A stretch of DNA of 59,250 bases, taken from NCBI GenBank assembly GCA_026014565.1, contig JAOZIB010000010.1:1-59250 (forward strand), read 5' to 3'. Under the pieces are notes generated by a model. It searched no databases, was not told the origin of the DNA, and was given only the letters and a program-made list of their open reading frames with translations. A program made the translations under genes and the position numbers. Positions 14,748 to 24,227 of the stretch are shown piece by piece. Each line of letters opens with the position of its first letter. The stretch's first letter is position 1. The stretch is from Candidatus Bathyarchaeum sp. (GTDB lineage Archaea > Thermoproteota > Bathyarchaeia > Bathyarchaeales > Bathyarchaeaceae).

Positions 14748-17693
14748 ATGAGTAGTTTTTTCAATAGTAAAAGCAAAAAAATGATTTTGGGTGTAATTCT
14801 TCTGGTAGTTCTTGTTGGTGCTTCCTATGGTGTTTACATTTCCTATCTTGTATCTGACCCTGAGCCAGAAGAAACGGAGCCTGAACCTACAACCGTTACA
14901 GTTACTGACGTTAATGGCGTTTCTGTGACTGTTACTTTGCCTGTGAACCGGATTGTTTCCCTTACAAATGGTGTTACAGAAATAATTTACGCCTTAGGTG
15001 GCGGCGACGCTGTAGTGGGACGAGATGCATCTTCTAATTTTCCGGCTGTAACCTCTGAAATTCCTGTTGTATACGAGTCGGCTTTAAACATGGAAGTTTT
15101 GACGGATTTGGATCCCGACCTGATTATTGCAGATGCCCGAATCAATGATGAGACTAGAGCTGAAATTGAAGAACTTCTTGAAGTTCCCGTGATTATTGAC
15201 AATCCTTCTCAGACAGACCGTGTTGAGCCTTTGATAACTAATCTTGGTTTGATTTTGAACAATCAGGAAACTGCAGATGAGTTACTTGGTTTCATTTCTC
15301 AGTATTCCAATATTGTTGCGGAACGTGTTTCAGCTTTAAGTGATGATGAAAAGCCTGTTGTTTACTATGAGTGGGTACGAGAATGGTTCAGCTGCAATAA
15401 CGCCAGTTTGCCTCATTGCATGTTAACTGATGCAGGGGCACTAAATCTGGCTGCAAATCAAATTACCACCTATCCAACCTTAAGTCCAGAATATGTTTTG
15501 GAGTGCAATCCTGACATAATTCTTCGAATAATTAGTAGTGCAAACCATACTGAAACAGAGTTCCAAACCTCGCGAGACGAAATAATGAATCGAACTGGAC
15601 TAATTGAAACAACAGCAGTTCAAGAGGGAAACGTCTACATCATGGATGGTTATCTGCGAACTGGAATACGAAACGTCATTGGGCTGGTAACTTTGGCTAA
15701 TTGTTTTCATCCTGACCTCTTTGAAGACATCGACCCAAACGCGGTTCATGAAGAACTAGTCCAAACGTTCTTTGGCACGAACTTGGAAGGCGTTTACTTT
15801 TTCCCTTCAGAACCTATTGAGCCTAAACCCGAAGGAGAAACCATAACTATTGTGGATGGAGATGAGGCTGAAGTTACCTTAACCCTTCCGGTGAATCGTA
15901 TTGGTTGTCTTAATGGTGGTTTAGCTGAAGTAATCTGTGCTCTGGGTGGAGAAGACAAAATTGTTGCCCGTACTGACGATGTTGCTTTTCCAGTTTCTCT
16001 TTTGGACACTCCCTCTGTAGGTCTAAACGCGGCTTCCGCTATCAATTTGGAAGTTTTAATGTCGTTGCATCCTGACTTAGTGGTTGCAAGTAGCGCCCTA
16101 GATGATGAAACCATAGAAATCATCAGAAGTTTTGGAGTTCCAGTCATAATAGAAAGCACATCCAACATTGACCGCTTAGAAACCATTGTAACTAATTTTG
16201 GTCAAATCTTGGATGCACCTACAAAGGCTGAGCAGATTCTTAGTAACAACGAATACTATACAAATATCGTTCAGGAACGGCTTCAAAACTTATCAACCGC
16301 CGAAAGGACGACCTTCTACTACGAATTTAGAAGAATCTGGTACAGCATGACCAACCAGACTAACATGGGAAAAATCCTAGACGATTGTGGTGGAGTAAAC
16401 ATTGCTTCTAATTCCTCAGTTAGGTATGCGACATTGAGCGCAGAATATGTTATTGAACAAAACCCTGAAGTGATTATATATTCCCTTTCTGGAACTACAA
16501 ACTTAACCGATTACCAGGCTGCCCTAAATGAGTTGCTAACCCGACCAGAACTACAAAACGTACCTGCAGTCAAAAACAACCGAGTTCATGTTTTCTATTA
16601 CTACCTTGGTGCAGGAATAAGATACCCTGTAGGTGAACTTTATTTTGCCAAGTGGTTCTACCCTGACTTGTTCGCAGATATTGACCCTAGTGCAGTACAT
16701 GAACAGCTTATTCGGGATTACTTTGGTGAACCCCTTGAAGGGACTTATGCATATCCAGAAACGGTTACTGTTGTGGATGCTTTGGGTAACAAAGTAACCA
16801 TAAACCTTCCTGTAAACCGAATCGTTAGCCTTACTGGTGGTTTAACAGAAATTGTCTGTGCCCTAGGGGCTGATAACCTAATTGTGGGACGTGGAGACTA
16901 TAGCACTTTTCCTCCTTCTGTTGTCGAAATTCCTGTTGCGAGTCCCAGTTCATACAGTGTTAACATGGAAACTTTGCTAGAATTTGAGCCAGATTTGGTT
17001 CTTGCGGACACAATGATGAAATCCAAACCTGAATATATCGAACAAATTCAAGCAGCAGGAATACCCCTAATCGTTGAAAACACCGCCAATATTTCCCGAA
17101 TTACGCCAATAATAAACACCCTTGGAGTTATCGTGAACAACCAAGAAAAGGCTACAGAACTTGTAGAGTGGATAGACCAATATGTTGACCTTGTCAAAGA
17201 GCGCACTGCAACACTATCAGAACATGAATTTCCATCTGTTTATATTGAATGGACTAGCAGCTGGAGTGCCATTGGTCCAGCCCATGCAATCGGTGAACTA
17301 ATGGCTACTGCCGGAGGAACAAACATTATTACTAACGCATCTGCAACAACCACAACAGTAAGCCCAGAGTTTGTGCTCACAGCAAACCCTGATTTCATGT
17401 TTGTGACAACCGCCTCAATGCCTGCTCCCACTGAAGTTTCTTTTTATGAAAACAAAATGGCTGATGTGCTCAGTCAAACCGGAATAAGCAGCACAACCGC
17501 AGCAACCGAAGAAAACATCCACCTTTACAGCTACCGACTAATCCAAGGAATCCGTTACCCCATTGGACTGCTATACTTTGCAGACTGGCTTCATCCTACC
17601 CTTTACGAAGACATCAACCCCGGTACAGTACTCGATAATATGATTGACCAATTCTTTGGAATTGAACTTGATGCAATCTACGTGTATCCGTGA
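14748..17693 (+). CDS. Exported protein of three tandem BtuF/FhuD-type substrate-binding domains
   Basis: 981 residues. A signal/anchor segment (residues 11-35) and a Pro/Glu linker lead to three homologous domains of about 300 residues starting near residues 48, 367 and 665. Each opens with a strand pair ending LPVNRI (V-x-LPVNRIVSLTNGVTEI, LTLPVNRIGCLNGGLAEV, INLPVNRIVSLTGGLTEI), continues with LDPDLIIAD/LHPDLVVAS/FEPDLVLAD and ends with a GIR-PIG/VG-Y-A-wFyPdLFxDIdP block. This is the class III binding-protein fold that delivers B12, heme or Fe-siderophores to ABC importers. A normal protein has one such domain. No BtuCD-type permease is adjacent; cobN follows. The promoter carries the 14595 dyad, suggesting metal- or cofactor-dependent repression. 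Confidence 0.9.
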   Translation: MSSFFNSKSKKMILGVILLVVLVGASYGVYISYLVSDPEPEETEPEPTTVTVTDVNGVSVTVTLPVNRIVSLTNGVTEIIYALGGGDAVVGRDASSNFPAVTSEIPVVYESALNMEVLTDLDPDLIIADARINDETRAEIEELLEVPVIIDNPSQTDRVEPLITNLGLILNNQETADELLGFISQYSNIVAERVSALSDDEKPVVYYEWVREWFSCNNASLPHCMLTDAGALNLAANQITTYPTLSPEYVLECNPDIILRIISSANHTETEFQTSRDEIMNRTGLIETTAVQEGNVYIMDGYLRTGIRNVIGLVTLANCFHPDLFEDIDPNAVHEELVQTFFGTNLEGVYFFPSEPIEPKPEGETITIVDGDEAEVTLTLPVNRIGCLNGGLAEVICALGGEDKIVARTDDVAFPVSLLDTPSVGLNAASAINLEVLMSLHPDLVVASSALDDETIEIIRSFGVPVIIESTSNIDRLETIVTNFGQILDAPTKAEQILSNNEYYTNIVQERLQNLSTAERTTFYYEFRRIWYSMTNQTNMGKILDDCGGVNIASNSSVRYATLSAEYVIEQNPEVIIYSLSGTTNLTDYQAALNELLTRPELQNVPAVKNNRVHVFYYYLGAGIRYPVGELYFAKWFYPDLFADIDPSAVHEQLIRDYFGEPLEGTYAYPETVTVVDALGNKVTINLPVNRIVSLTGGLTEIVCALGADNLIVGRGDYSTFPPSVVEIPVASPSSYSVNMETLLEFEPDLVLADTMMKSKPEYIEQIQAAGIPLIVENTANISRITPIINTLGVIVNNQEKATELVEWIDQYVDLVKERTATLSEHEFPSVYIEWTSSWSAIGPAHAIGELMATAGGTNIITNASATTTTVSPEFVLTANPDFMFVTTASMPAPTEVSFYENKMADVLSQTGISSTTAATEENIHLYSYRLIQGIRYPIGLLYFADWLHPTLYEDINPGTVLDNMIDQFFGIELDAIYVYP

Positions 17694-17744
17694 TGCATCA
17701 CTCAACCTTTTATTAACTTTAATTTAACAAAATAATATATAATT

Positions 17745-17761
17745 GGATGGATAACCCAACC
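17745..17761. promoter_or_regulatory. Imperfect copy of the dyad operator in the cobN promoter
   Basis: GGATGGATAACCCAACC matches the 14595 site at 15 of 17 positions and keeps the left arm intact. It follows a TATA box (AATATATAAT) at the same distance as at 14595. The cobN ATG at 17778 is only 17 bases downstream, so the mRNA leader is very short and the site must overlap the transcription start. Confidence 0.65.
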
Positions 17762-17777
17762 AAAAAGAGATGACTAA

Positions 17778-20700
17778 ATGAAAATCGCATTAATCGTTCT
17801 TTCTCACGAGACCTCGTTAGTTACTATGGCTGTTAAAAACCTAACTAAAAAGAGAATTACAACAATAGAAGTATGTCCTCGCTGTGTGGATGACTTCGAG
17901 GACCCTAAATGTTTAGAGGAGTTCATTAACTTCGCTAAGAACTCTCAAGTTGCCGTTATGCACATTATGGGCGGCAGAAAAAGCTGCAAAAATTTTGACC
18001 GCATAATGGCCGCTATACGCGAAGCAAAGGTGCCCGTTTTTGCTTCTGGAGTGCAGGTTGACCAAGAACTTGTAGGTCTTTCAACTGTTGACAAAAACGA
18101 TTACCAAACAATCCGTGAATACCTTAAATCTGGTGGAATGGAAAACATTGAAAACCTTCTGCTGTTTTTGGCAAACTGTTACGATGGCAAAACGTATGAA
18201 GTTGCTCCACCTAAGCAGTTGCCTTTGGAAGGCATTTATCATCCCCAATTTGGGTACATAAAGACACTAAACGAATACATTGAAAAGAAGTACGTTGCTG
18301 GCAAACCTACTGTAGGTGTAATGATTAATCGTAACCCAGAAAAAAGTGGGGACGAAGCTTATATCAAAGCGCTGGTTGAAGCCATTGAACGCAATGGAGC
18401 AAACGCGTATGTTATGTTCTTTTCTGGGATTCACCGAAAAGCCAAAACATTCAGATGGACAGTTGAAAACTTCTTTATCAAAGACGGAAAAACCTTTGTT
18501 GACGTAATAATCAGCTGCCCTGCTCATTCCCTTATTGCGTTTATGGGATCAGAACCTCTTGATGATTTGCTGAGTCAACTTGGAGTGCCTATTCTAAAAG
18601 CAATTGCAACCTACAACACCTTTGAAGAATGGAACAGCAGCCTTTTGGGACTTAACTTCACAGAAGTAGCCTGGAACGTAGCAATGCCTGAATTTGACGG
18701 CATGATAATCACTATGCCTATTGCCTCTAGGTGCGTATCGGCAGCAGACAAAATGACCGGCAGCCGACAAGTTTCCCACAAACCCATTCCAGAACGAGTA
18801 GACAAACTAGCTCGCTTAAGCATAAACTGGGCAAAACTACGTCATATACCCCCAGAAAAAAAGAAAGTTGCACTAATTTTCCACAATTATCCCCCACGAA
18901 ACGACAATATTGGTCATGCTGCGGGTCTTGACAGCGCTGCTTCTGCAGTGAATTATCTAAATGAACTGAAACAACAAGGCTACAAACTGGATTTTGTGCC
19001 CAAAGACGGTCAAGAACTAATGGACACCATAATCAGTGGATTAACTAACGACCAGCGCTGGGCAAGCCTTGCCGAACTTGCGGAACGAGCAGTGGACAAC
19101 GTTTCGGGTTCACAGTATGCAGAATGGTTTAGCGAGTTGACTCCAAAAGTTCAACAAAAAATGAAAAAACAATGGGGAAATCCTCCAGGAAAACTGTTCA
19201 ACCACAAAGGCTCCTTGTTAGTTCCCGGAACCCTGAATGGTAATCTGTTTATTGGTTTGCAACCCACCCGTGGATTCATAGCTGACGCTGAATCAGTTTA
19301 TCACAGTCCAGACCTTCCTCCACCTTATCAGTACCATTGCTATTACAGGTGGATTCGGGATGTCTTCAAAGCTGATGTAATCATACACTTTGGTAAACAC
19401 GGCACCATGGAATGGTTGCCTGGAAAATCTGTTGGGTTGTCTGAGTCTTGTTTTCCTGACATAATAATCTCTGATTTGCCTAATGTTTATCCTTACCTTA
19501 TTGACGACCCCGGAGAAGGCACCGGAGCTAAACGCCGCAGTTATGCTTGCCTTGTTGACTATAATATTCCAGTTATGCACAACGCAGACACCTACGAAGA
19601 TCTAGCAAAAATTCAGGTTCAACTAAACGAGTATTACCGCGCGAAGATTTCTGACCCGGGCAAACTAGCAATTCTAAGAAGAATGATTATGGACAAGGTA
19701 GTTGATGCCAATCTAGACCGTGACCTTGACATCACCCCAAAAGAAGCTTTTGAAGATTTTGATGGGTTCTTGGAGCGCCTGCATGGTTACTTGAATGAAC
19801 TATCAGACACCCAAATTCAAGATGGCTTGCATATAATGGGCGAACCTCCAACAGGACTTGCGTTAGAAGAGTTTTTGGTTGCTCTCACCCGTCTGAGCAA
19901 TGGGGGTGTGCCTTCTTTGCGGGAATCCATCGCTGAAATGAAAGGTTACAATTATAATGCTTTGTTATCCACCAGGGGTAAACTGCGTGCTGATGGAAGA
20001 ATCAATGGCGACCTAATCAATGATTTGAATCTTCTTGCCCTTGAACTGATGGAAAAATATCATGCTGCAGACTTTAAACAAGAAAGCATCGACAGAATAC
20101 TGCAAGAAGTTCTTGGCGGAATTAGCTTTAAGCTTCAAAGATGCTTATTGTATATTTCTAATTTTCTTGTTCCGGCATTAAACGCAACAACTGACGAAAT
20201 AACAAACATTCTTGCATCTTGCGCCTGCGAATACATTTCTCCTGGGCCTTCTGGTGCACCTACCAGAGGAAACGCTGACGTTTTGCCTACCGGACGCAAC
20301 TTTTACTCCATTGATCCAAGGTGCGTTCCTTCATCTGCTGCATGGACAGTTGGCGTTGACTTAGGTGACGCTTTGCTGAAGCGTTACATGGAAGAAGAAG
20401 GAAGATATCCCGAAACTGTTGCCATAGTTGTTTGGGCAACAGACTGCATGCGAACCAACGGAGACGACGTAGCAGAAATCTTGTATTTGATGGGTCTTAA
20501 ACCTGTGTGGGAAGAAGCAAGTGGACGAGTTACAGGAATTGAACCAATTCCCCTTGAAAAACTTCGACGACCACGAATTGATGTCACCGTCCGAATTAGC
20601 GGCTTGTTCAGGGACAACTTCCCCAATATTGTTCATCTCCTTGACGACGCAGTTGCCTTGGTGGCAAGCTTGAAAGAAAAAGGTGACAAAAACTATATAG

Positions 20701-21524
20701 TAAAACATGTTGAAGCCGAAGTTGCAGAACGGGTCAAAGACGGCGTTGACGCCAAAAAAGCTCGGGAAGAAGCATGTTTCAGAATCTTTGGTGATATGCC
20801 TGGCGGTTATGGGTCGGGTGTTAATCATGCGATTGAATCTAAAAACTGGGAGAACCAAGATGATTTGGCCAAAATCTATGTTGATTGGGGCTGTTATGTT
20901 TACAGTAAGAAAAACTTTGGGCTTAGTTCTCGGGAACAGTTCGAACGCAGGCTGGCAACTGTTGACCTGACTGTAAAGAACATGGACACCCGTGAATACG
21001 ATGCGTTACAAATCGATGACACTTACTCGTATCATGCCGGAATGGACGTAGCCATCAAAACAATCAAAGGAGAAGCTCCGCGTTCGTTTTATGGTGACAG
21101 TTCTGATCCCAACCGCGTAAAAATCAGAAGCACTGCTGAAGAAATCAAATACTGCTTCCGCGCACGCCTAGTCAACCCCAAATGGATTGACGGCTTAAAG
21201 AAGCATGGTTATCATGGTGCCGCACAGTTCTCGGAACAGATGGATTATGTTTTGGGTTGGGACGCAACCGCTGAAGTCATTGAAGATTGGATGTATGAAG
21301 ATTTAGCTGAAAAATTCGTTTTAGACAAGGAAATGCAAGAATGGTTGAAGACTGTAAATCCATACGCGTTACAGAACATGACTGAGCGGCTTTTGGAAGC
21401 CATTCAACGTAACCTGTGGAATGCAACTGAAGAAATGAAAAAGGAACTGCAACAAATTTACTTGAACATTGATGCCTTGTTAGAAGAGCAAAACGAAAAA
21501 ACTAAACCGAAGGAGAAAAAATAG
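17778..21524 (+). CDS. cobN: Cobaltochelatase CobN / magnesium chelatase H subunit family
   Basis: 1248 residues, full length for CobN. The large catalytic subunit binds the tetrapyrrole and inserts cobalt (or another divalent metal) with an AAA+ partner. Family blocks are HFGKHGTMEWLPGKSVGLS, IDDPGEGTGAKRRSYA, RGNADVLPTGRNFYSIDPR and VVWATDCMRTNGDDVAEILY. Later come VRISGLFRDNFPNIVHLLDD and GYGSGVNHAIESK. GAGATGA lies before the ATG. No CobS/CobT or ChlI/ChlD gene is present in the window. In archaea CobN is often found next to binding proteins and B12-type importers, as here with the tandem binding-protein gene under a matching operator. Metal (Co, Ni or Mg) is not decided by sequence. Confidence 0.93.
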   Translation: MKIALIVLSHETSLVTMAVKNLTKKRITTIEVCPRCVDDFEDPKCLEEFINFAKNSQVAVMHIMGGRKSCKNFDRIMAAIREAKVPVFASGVQVDQELVGLSTVDKNDYQTIREYLKSGGMENIENLLLFLANCYDGKTYEVAPPKQLPLEGIYHPQFGYIKTLNEYIEKKYVAGKPTVGVMINRNPEKSGDEAYIKALVEAIERNGANAYVMFFSGIHRKAKTFRWTVENFFIKDGKTFVDVIISCPAHSLIAFMGSEPLDDLLSQLGVPILKAIATYNTFEEWNSSLLGLNFTEVAWNVAMPEFDGMIITMPIASRCVSAADKMTGSRQVSHKPIPERVDKLARLSINWAKLRHIPPEKKKVALIFHNYPPRNDNIGHAAGLDSAASAVNYLNELKQQGYKLDFVPKDGQELMDTIISGLTNDQRWASLAELAERAVDNVSGSQYAEWFSELTPKVQQKMKKQWGNPPGKLFNHKGSLLVPGTLNGNLFIGLQPTRGFIADAESVYHSPDLPPPYQYHCYYRWIRDVFKADVIIHFGKHGTMEWLPGKSVGLSESCFPDIIISDLPNVYPYLIDDPGEGTGAKRRSYACLVDYNIPVMHNADTYEDLAKIQVQLNEYYRAKISDPGKLAILRRMIMDKVVDANLDRDLDITPKEAFEDFDGFLERLHGYLNELSDTQIQDGLHIMGEPPTGLALEEFLVALTRLSNGGVPSLRESIAEMKGYNYNALLSTRGKLRADGRINGDLINDLNLLALELMEKYHAADFKQESIDRILQEVLGGISFKLQRCLLYISNFLVPALNATTDEITNILASCACEYISPGPSGAPTRGNADVLPTGRNFYSIDPRCVPSSAAWTVGVDLGDALLKRYMEEEGRYPETVAIVVWATDCMRTNGDDVAEILYLMGLKPVWEEASGRVTGIEPIPLEKLRRPRIDVTVRISGLFRDNFPNIVHLLDDAVALVASLKEKGDKNYIVKHVEAEVAERVKDGVDAKKAREEACFRIFGDMPGGYGSGVNHAIESKNWENQDDLAKIYVDWGCYVYSKKNFGLSSREQFERRLATVDLTVKNMDTREYDALQIDDTYSYHAGMDVAIKTIKGEAPRSFYGDSSDPNRVKIRSTAEEIKYCFRARLVNPKWIDGLKKHGYHGAAQFSEQMDYVLGWDATAEVIEDWMYEDLAEKFVLDKEMQEWLKTVNPYALQNMTERLLEAIQRNLWNATEEMKKELQQIYLNIDALLEEQNEKTKPKEKK

Positions 21525-21614
21525 TGCGAAAAAAGACTCCAAAGTCTTAATACAGCAACTCTTGATGTTTGAGCTTGGAATCTATTATGGTGCCTTTACC
21601 TGGAGTAATTTAAC

Positions 21615-22133
21615 ATGAAACCTGCATTAGTAGTAATTGACCCCCAAAATGGATGGTTAGAGTTATCTGAAAGCCTAAAACGTTCAGTGGATGAACACGT
21701 CAACAATATGAGCAAAGCAATTTCCATATTTCGCAAAGCAGGCGCACCAATAATATTCACTTACCACTCGTTTCCCGAGAAAGGAATCAAACCCGGAACA
21801 GAAAGCTTTGACTTTTTTCCTAACATAGAAGTCACTTCGACTGACGCTAAGGTAGTAAAGACCCACCAAAATGCTTTCAACAACACTGAGCTGGAAAAAC
21901 TGATACGAGAAAAGCAATGTGATGCAGTGATTCTTGTTGGACTTGCAGCGTTGCATTGTGTTTTAGCTACTTATTTTGGTGCCTATGACCGAAACTTGAA
22001 TCCTTATCTTGTACGAGGGGCAGTTGCGGGAAAGGACGAAGAATCGGTTCAGATTGTTGAGAAAATTTGTGATACCTTGAGTTTGCGTGCCATATCCCAG
22101 ATTCTAGAACAAGACACAACAATGACATTCTAA
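21615..22133 (+). CDS. Isochorismatase-fold cysteine hydrolase
   Basis: 172 residues. The catalytic triad of the family is visible: Asp in VVIDPQNGWLE (residue 9), Lys in AKVVKTHQNAF (near residue 80), and the nucleophile Cys in GLAALHCVLATYF (near residue 116). Members include nicotinamidase, isochorismatase and N-carbamoyl hydrolases. The replacement of the usual G-x-x-T-x-x-C by GLAALHC leaves the substrate open. TGGAG lies 11 bases before the ATG. It follows cobN by 90 bases on the same strand but has its own leader. Confidence 0.85.
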   Translation: MKPALVVIDPQNGWLELSESLKRSVDEHVNNMSKAISIFRKAGAPIIFTYHSFPEKGIKPGTESFDFFPNIEVTSTDAKVVKTHQNAFNNTELEKLIREKQCDAVILVGLAALHCVLATYFGAYDRNLNPYLVRGAVAGKDEESVQIVEKICDTLSLRAISQILEQDTTMTF

Positions 22134-22232
22134 CGAAAAACATGTTAAACTAGCATTTTTACGAGATTTGTGTGACGTTTGGGAAAAGTTATCAATCTCT
22201 TCCTTAGTTACTGTGTTTGTTTGGTGTAGCCC

Positions 22233-23126
22233 TTGGCTTGGTTGTTGTTTGCTTTGTTGTCTCCTGCTTTCTGGGCTATGAACAGTGTAATCAACAAGTT
22301 TTTGATGACGAAAAAGTTCCAAGGCTTCTTTTCAATGCTGATTTACTTGAATTTTGTGGACTTGATTTTTGCTGGGGCTGTTTTTGTTTGTGTTCCAGTT
22401 GCTTTCAGTTTTCCATACAGTTTATTTGCAATGATTATCGGGCTGATGCCTTTGTTGGCTTTTTGGTTTTACAGTAAAGCCTTGATGATAGAGGAGGTTT
22501 CCCGTCTTGCGCCTTTGTTTCAGTTTATTCCAATTTTTGTTGTTTTTTTATCTGTGGTGTTTTTGGGGGAGCTTTTGAGCGCTCAAAAGTATTTGGGAAT
22601 CGTTTTGGTTGTTTTGACTTCGATTTTGATTTCGTATAAAAAATCTGATGATGGGCACTCGTTGTCTTCTGGGTTTAAGTTTATGGTTCCTTTTACTGCA
22701 GTTATTGCTGTGTATACTGTTTTGAACAAGTATCTTCTTGGTCATTTGGATTACTGGTCTGTGTTTTTTTGGATGATGATTGGCTCATGGTTTGCAGTTA
22801 TAGGTATGTTAATTTTTAATAAACCACGAAAAGCATTTGTTGAATCCGTTTCCCATCTCGGAATCCAAACCTTTATCATAACTTTGGCTGGTGAAGGATC
22901 CTATATCCTTGGAACAGTTTTTTCGTTAATAGCCACATCTTTGGGTTATGTTTCATTAGTTTCTGTTTTGTCTGGGTTACAGCAAGTTTTTGTTTTTATT
23001 TACACGCTCTTGTTGAGTTTTTTTGTTCCCACAATCCTCAAAGAAGATATCAGCAAAAACGCAATTTTCTTGAAAATATTTGCAATTGCCTTACTGTTTG
23101 TGGGTACATGGTTGGTAGTAATGTGA
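22233..23126 (+). CDS. EamA/DMT-family transporter
   Basis: 297 residues with ten hydrophobic helices in two five-helix repeats, the EamA plan. The first helix starts AWLLFALLSPAFWAMNSVIN and the second half starts with FMVPFTAVIAVYTVLNKYLL, matching the internal repeat. Typical roles are export of amino acids, nucleosides or other metabolites; none can be assigned. The start is TTG at 22233 with GGTG about 7 bases upstream; no ATG fits the family N-terminus. Confidence 0.85.
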   Translation: MAWLLFALLSPAFWAMNSVINKFLMTKKFQGFFSMLIYLNFVDLIFAGAVFVCVPVAFSFPYSLFAMIIGLMPLLAFWFYSKALMIEEVSRLAPLFQFIPIFVVFLSVVFLGELLSAQKYLGIVLVVLTSILISYKKSDDGHSLSSGFKFMVPFTAVIAVYTVLNKYLLGHLDYWSVFFWMMIGSWFAVIGMLIFNKPRKAFVESVSHLGIQTFIITLAGEGSYILGTVFSLIATSLGYVSLVSVLSGLQQVFVFIYTLLLSFFVPTILKEDISKNAIFLKIFAIALLFVGTWLVVM

Positions 23127-23211
23127 TCTGATATAGTTTTAAGTAGAGCTAGCTATAACATTGTAATAAGCGTTCTTTACAAAAGAAGTTTGTAACCATA
23201 CTGGAGGTTCT

Positions 23212-23733
23212 ATGATGAGTAATCTACGCGATTTAGATATAACAACAAAAATCATACTGATTATTCTGGTTATTGTTATCTCATTCATTGTACTGTTTTT
23301 AGTTTCATCTGAATTTCTCGTAGAAGAATCCACATTTGGCAATGGCATGATGATGGACCACATGGGAGCCTCAGCTGATTATACTGTTGCAATTCTTTTT
23401 TCCCTTGTCCTCGCCCTAATTGTAGGTGTATTGATTACTTTATGGCTCAAACCTTCAATTCAATCACAAACTGTGGATGCTGTTCAACCTGCCAGCAGAA
23501 TTGAAGAGTTGGAAATAATCAAACGTGCCTTGTCAGATGATGAAAAACAAGTTCTTGACGAGATACGCCGAGCTGGAGAAATAACACAGGACTCTCTAAG
23601 GTTCAGGTTAGAGTGGAGCAAAGCCAAGCTTTCTCGTATTTTAACCAATTTAGACAAACTAAACCTAATACAACGAGAGCGTTTTGGTAAAACTTACAAA
23701 GTTTTCCTTACAAAAACTGATTCTAGCCAATAA
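23212..23733 (+). CDS. Membrane-anchored winged-helix regulator with a Met/His-rich outer loop
   Basis: 173 residues. Helices at about residues 12-34 and 58-79 enclose a short outer loop containing FGNGMMMDHMG. A linker leads to a winged-helix domain at about 98-170 (SDDEKQVLDEIRRAGEITQD, SKAKLSRILTNLDKLNLI, FGKTYKVFLTK), similar to the MarR-like C-termini of archaeal membrane regulators. TGGAGG precedes the ATG. A Met/His cluster facing outside is the kind of site that binds Cu(I) or Ag(I), so the protein may sense metal and act on DNA from the membrane. The next gene, 90 bases downstream, encodes a secreted Met/His/Trp protein, supporting a pair. Confidence 0.75.
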   Translation: MMSNLRDLDITTKIILIILVIVISFIVLFLVSSEFLVEESTFGNGMMMDHMGASADYTVAILFSLVLALIVGVLITLWLKPSIQSQTVDAVQPASRIEELEIIKRALSDDEKQVLDEIRRAGEITQDSLRFRLEWSKAKLSRILTNLDKLNLIQRERFGKTYKVFLTKTDSSQ

Positions 23734-23822
23734 AAAACGGTTGGGAACGGTTGCATTGACAATTCTTAATGGTTTTCCAATGCTAGTAATTTTTAGTGAA
23801 CTCTTCGGAGGTGAACTTTGAA

Positions 23823-24179
23823 ATGAATGGAAAAAAATTGGTATTGGTTTTGGGTTTAGTTGCCCTTGTAATTGCGATCCCTGTTAGCTATGTTCTAGCA
23901 CATCCTGGTGGTTACTATGGTGTAGCAGAACAACAGTATGAAGACAAAGAGTGGTGGCAAGAAATGTGCCAATACATGGAAGACCACTGGGACGAAGAAG
24001 TAGATGAGCAATGGTGGGGTGAAATGAGAGAACACATGGAAGAGCGATGGGAAGACGTCCAAGACGAAGACTGGTATCACGAAATGGAACAATACATGGA
24101 AGAACGCTGGGACGACCAAGGCTACTACAGAAGATACGGATACAGCGGCTTTGGCGGATGCCATAGATGGGGCTGGTAA
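23823..24179 (+). CDS. Small secreted protein with three Trp/Glu/Met/His-rich repeats
   Basis: 118 residues. A signal peptide ends near residue 26 (SYVLA). Three 20-residue repeats follow from about residue 44, each with W-[WY]-x-E-M-x-x-[YH]-M-E-[ED]-x-W. They keep two Met, two or three aromatics and many acids at fixed spacing. The end is Tyr/Gly-rich with Cys-His (GFGGCHRWGW). GGAGGTG lies 9 bases before the ATG at 23823. The repeat pattern suggests a helical metal-binding or envelope-stress protein, but no named family is recognised. Its neighbour is the Met/His-loop regulator. Confidence 0.75.
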   Translation: MNGKKLVLVLGLVALVIAIPVSYVLAHPGGYYGVAEQQYEDKEWWQEMCQYMEDHWDEEVDEQWWGEMREHMEERWEDVQDEDWYHEMEQYMEERWDDQGYYRRYGYSGFGGCHRWGW

Positions 24180-24227
24180 AACCTTAAATCAACTTTCTTT
24201 TTATTGTTTTAACCAAGTTTTGTGGAA

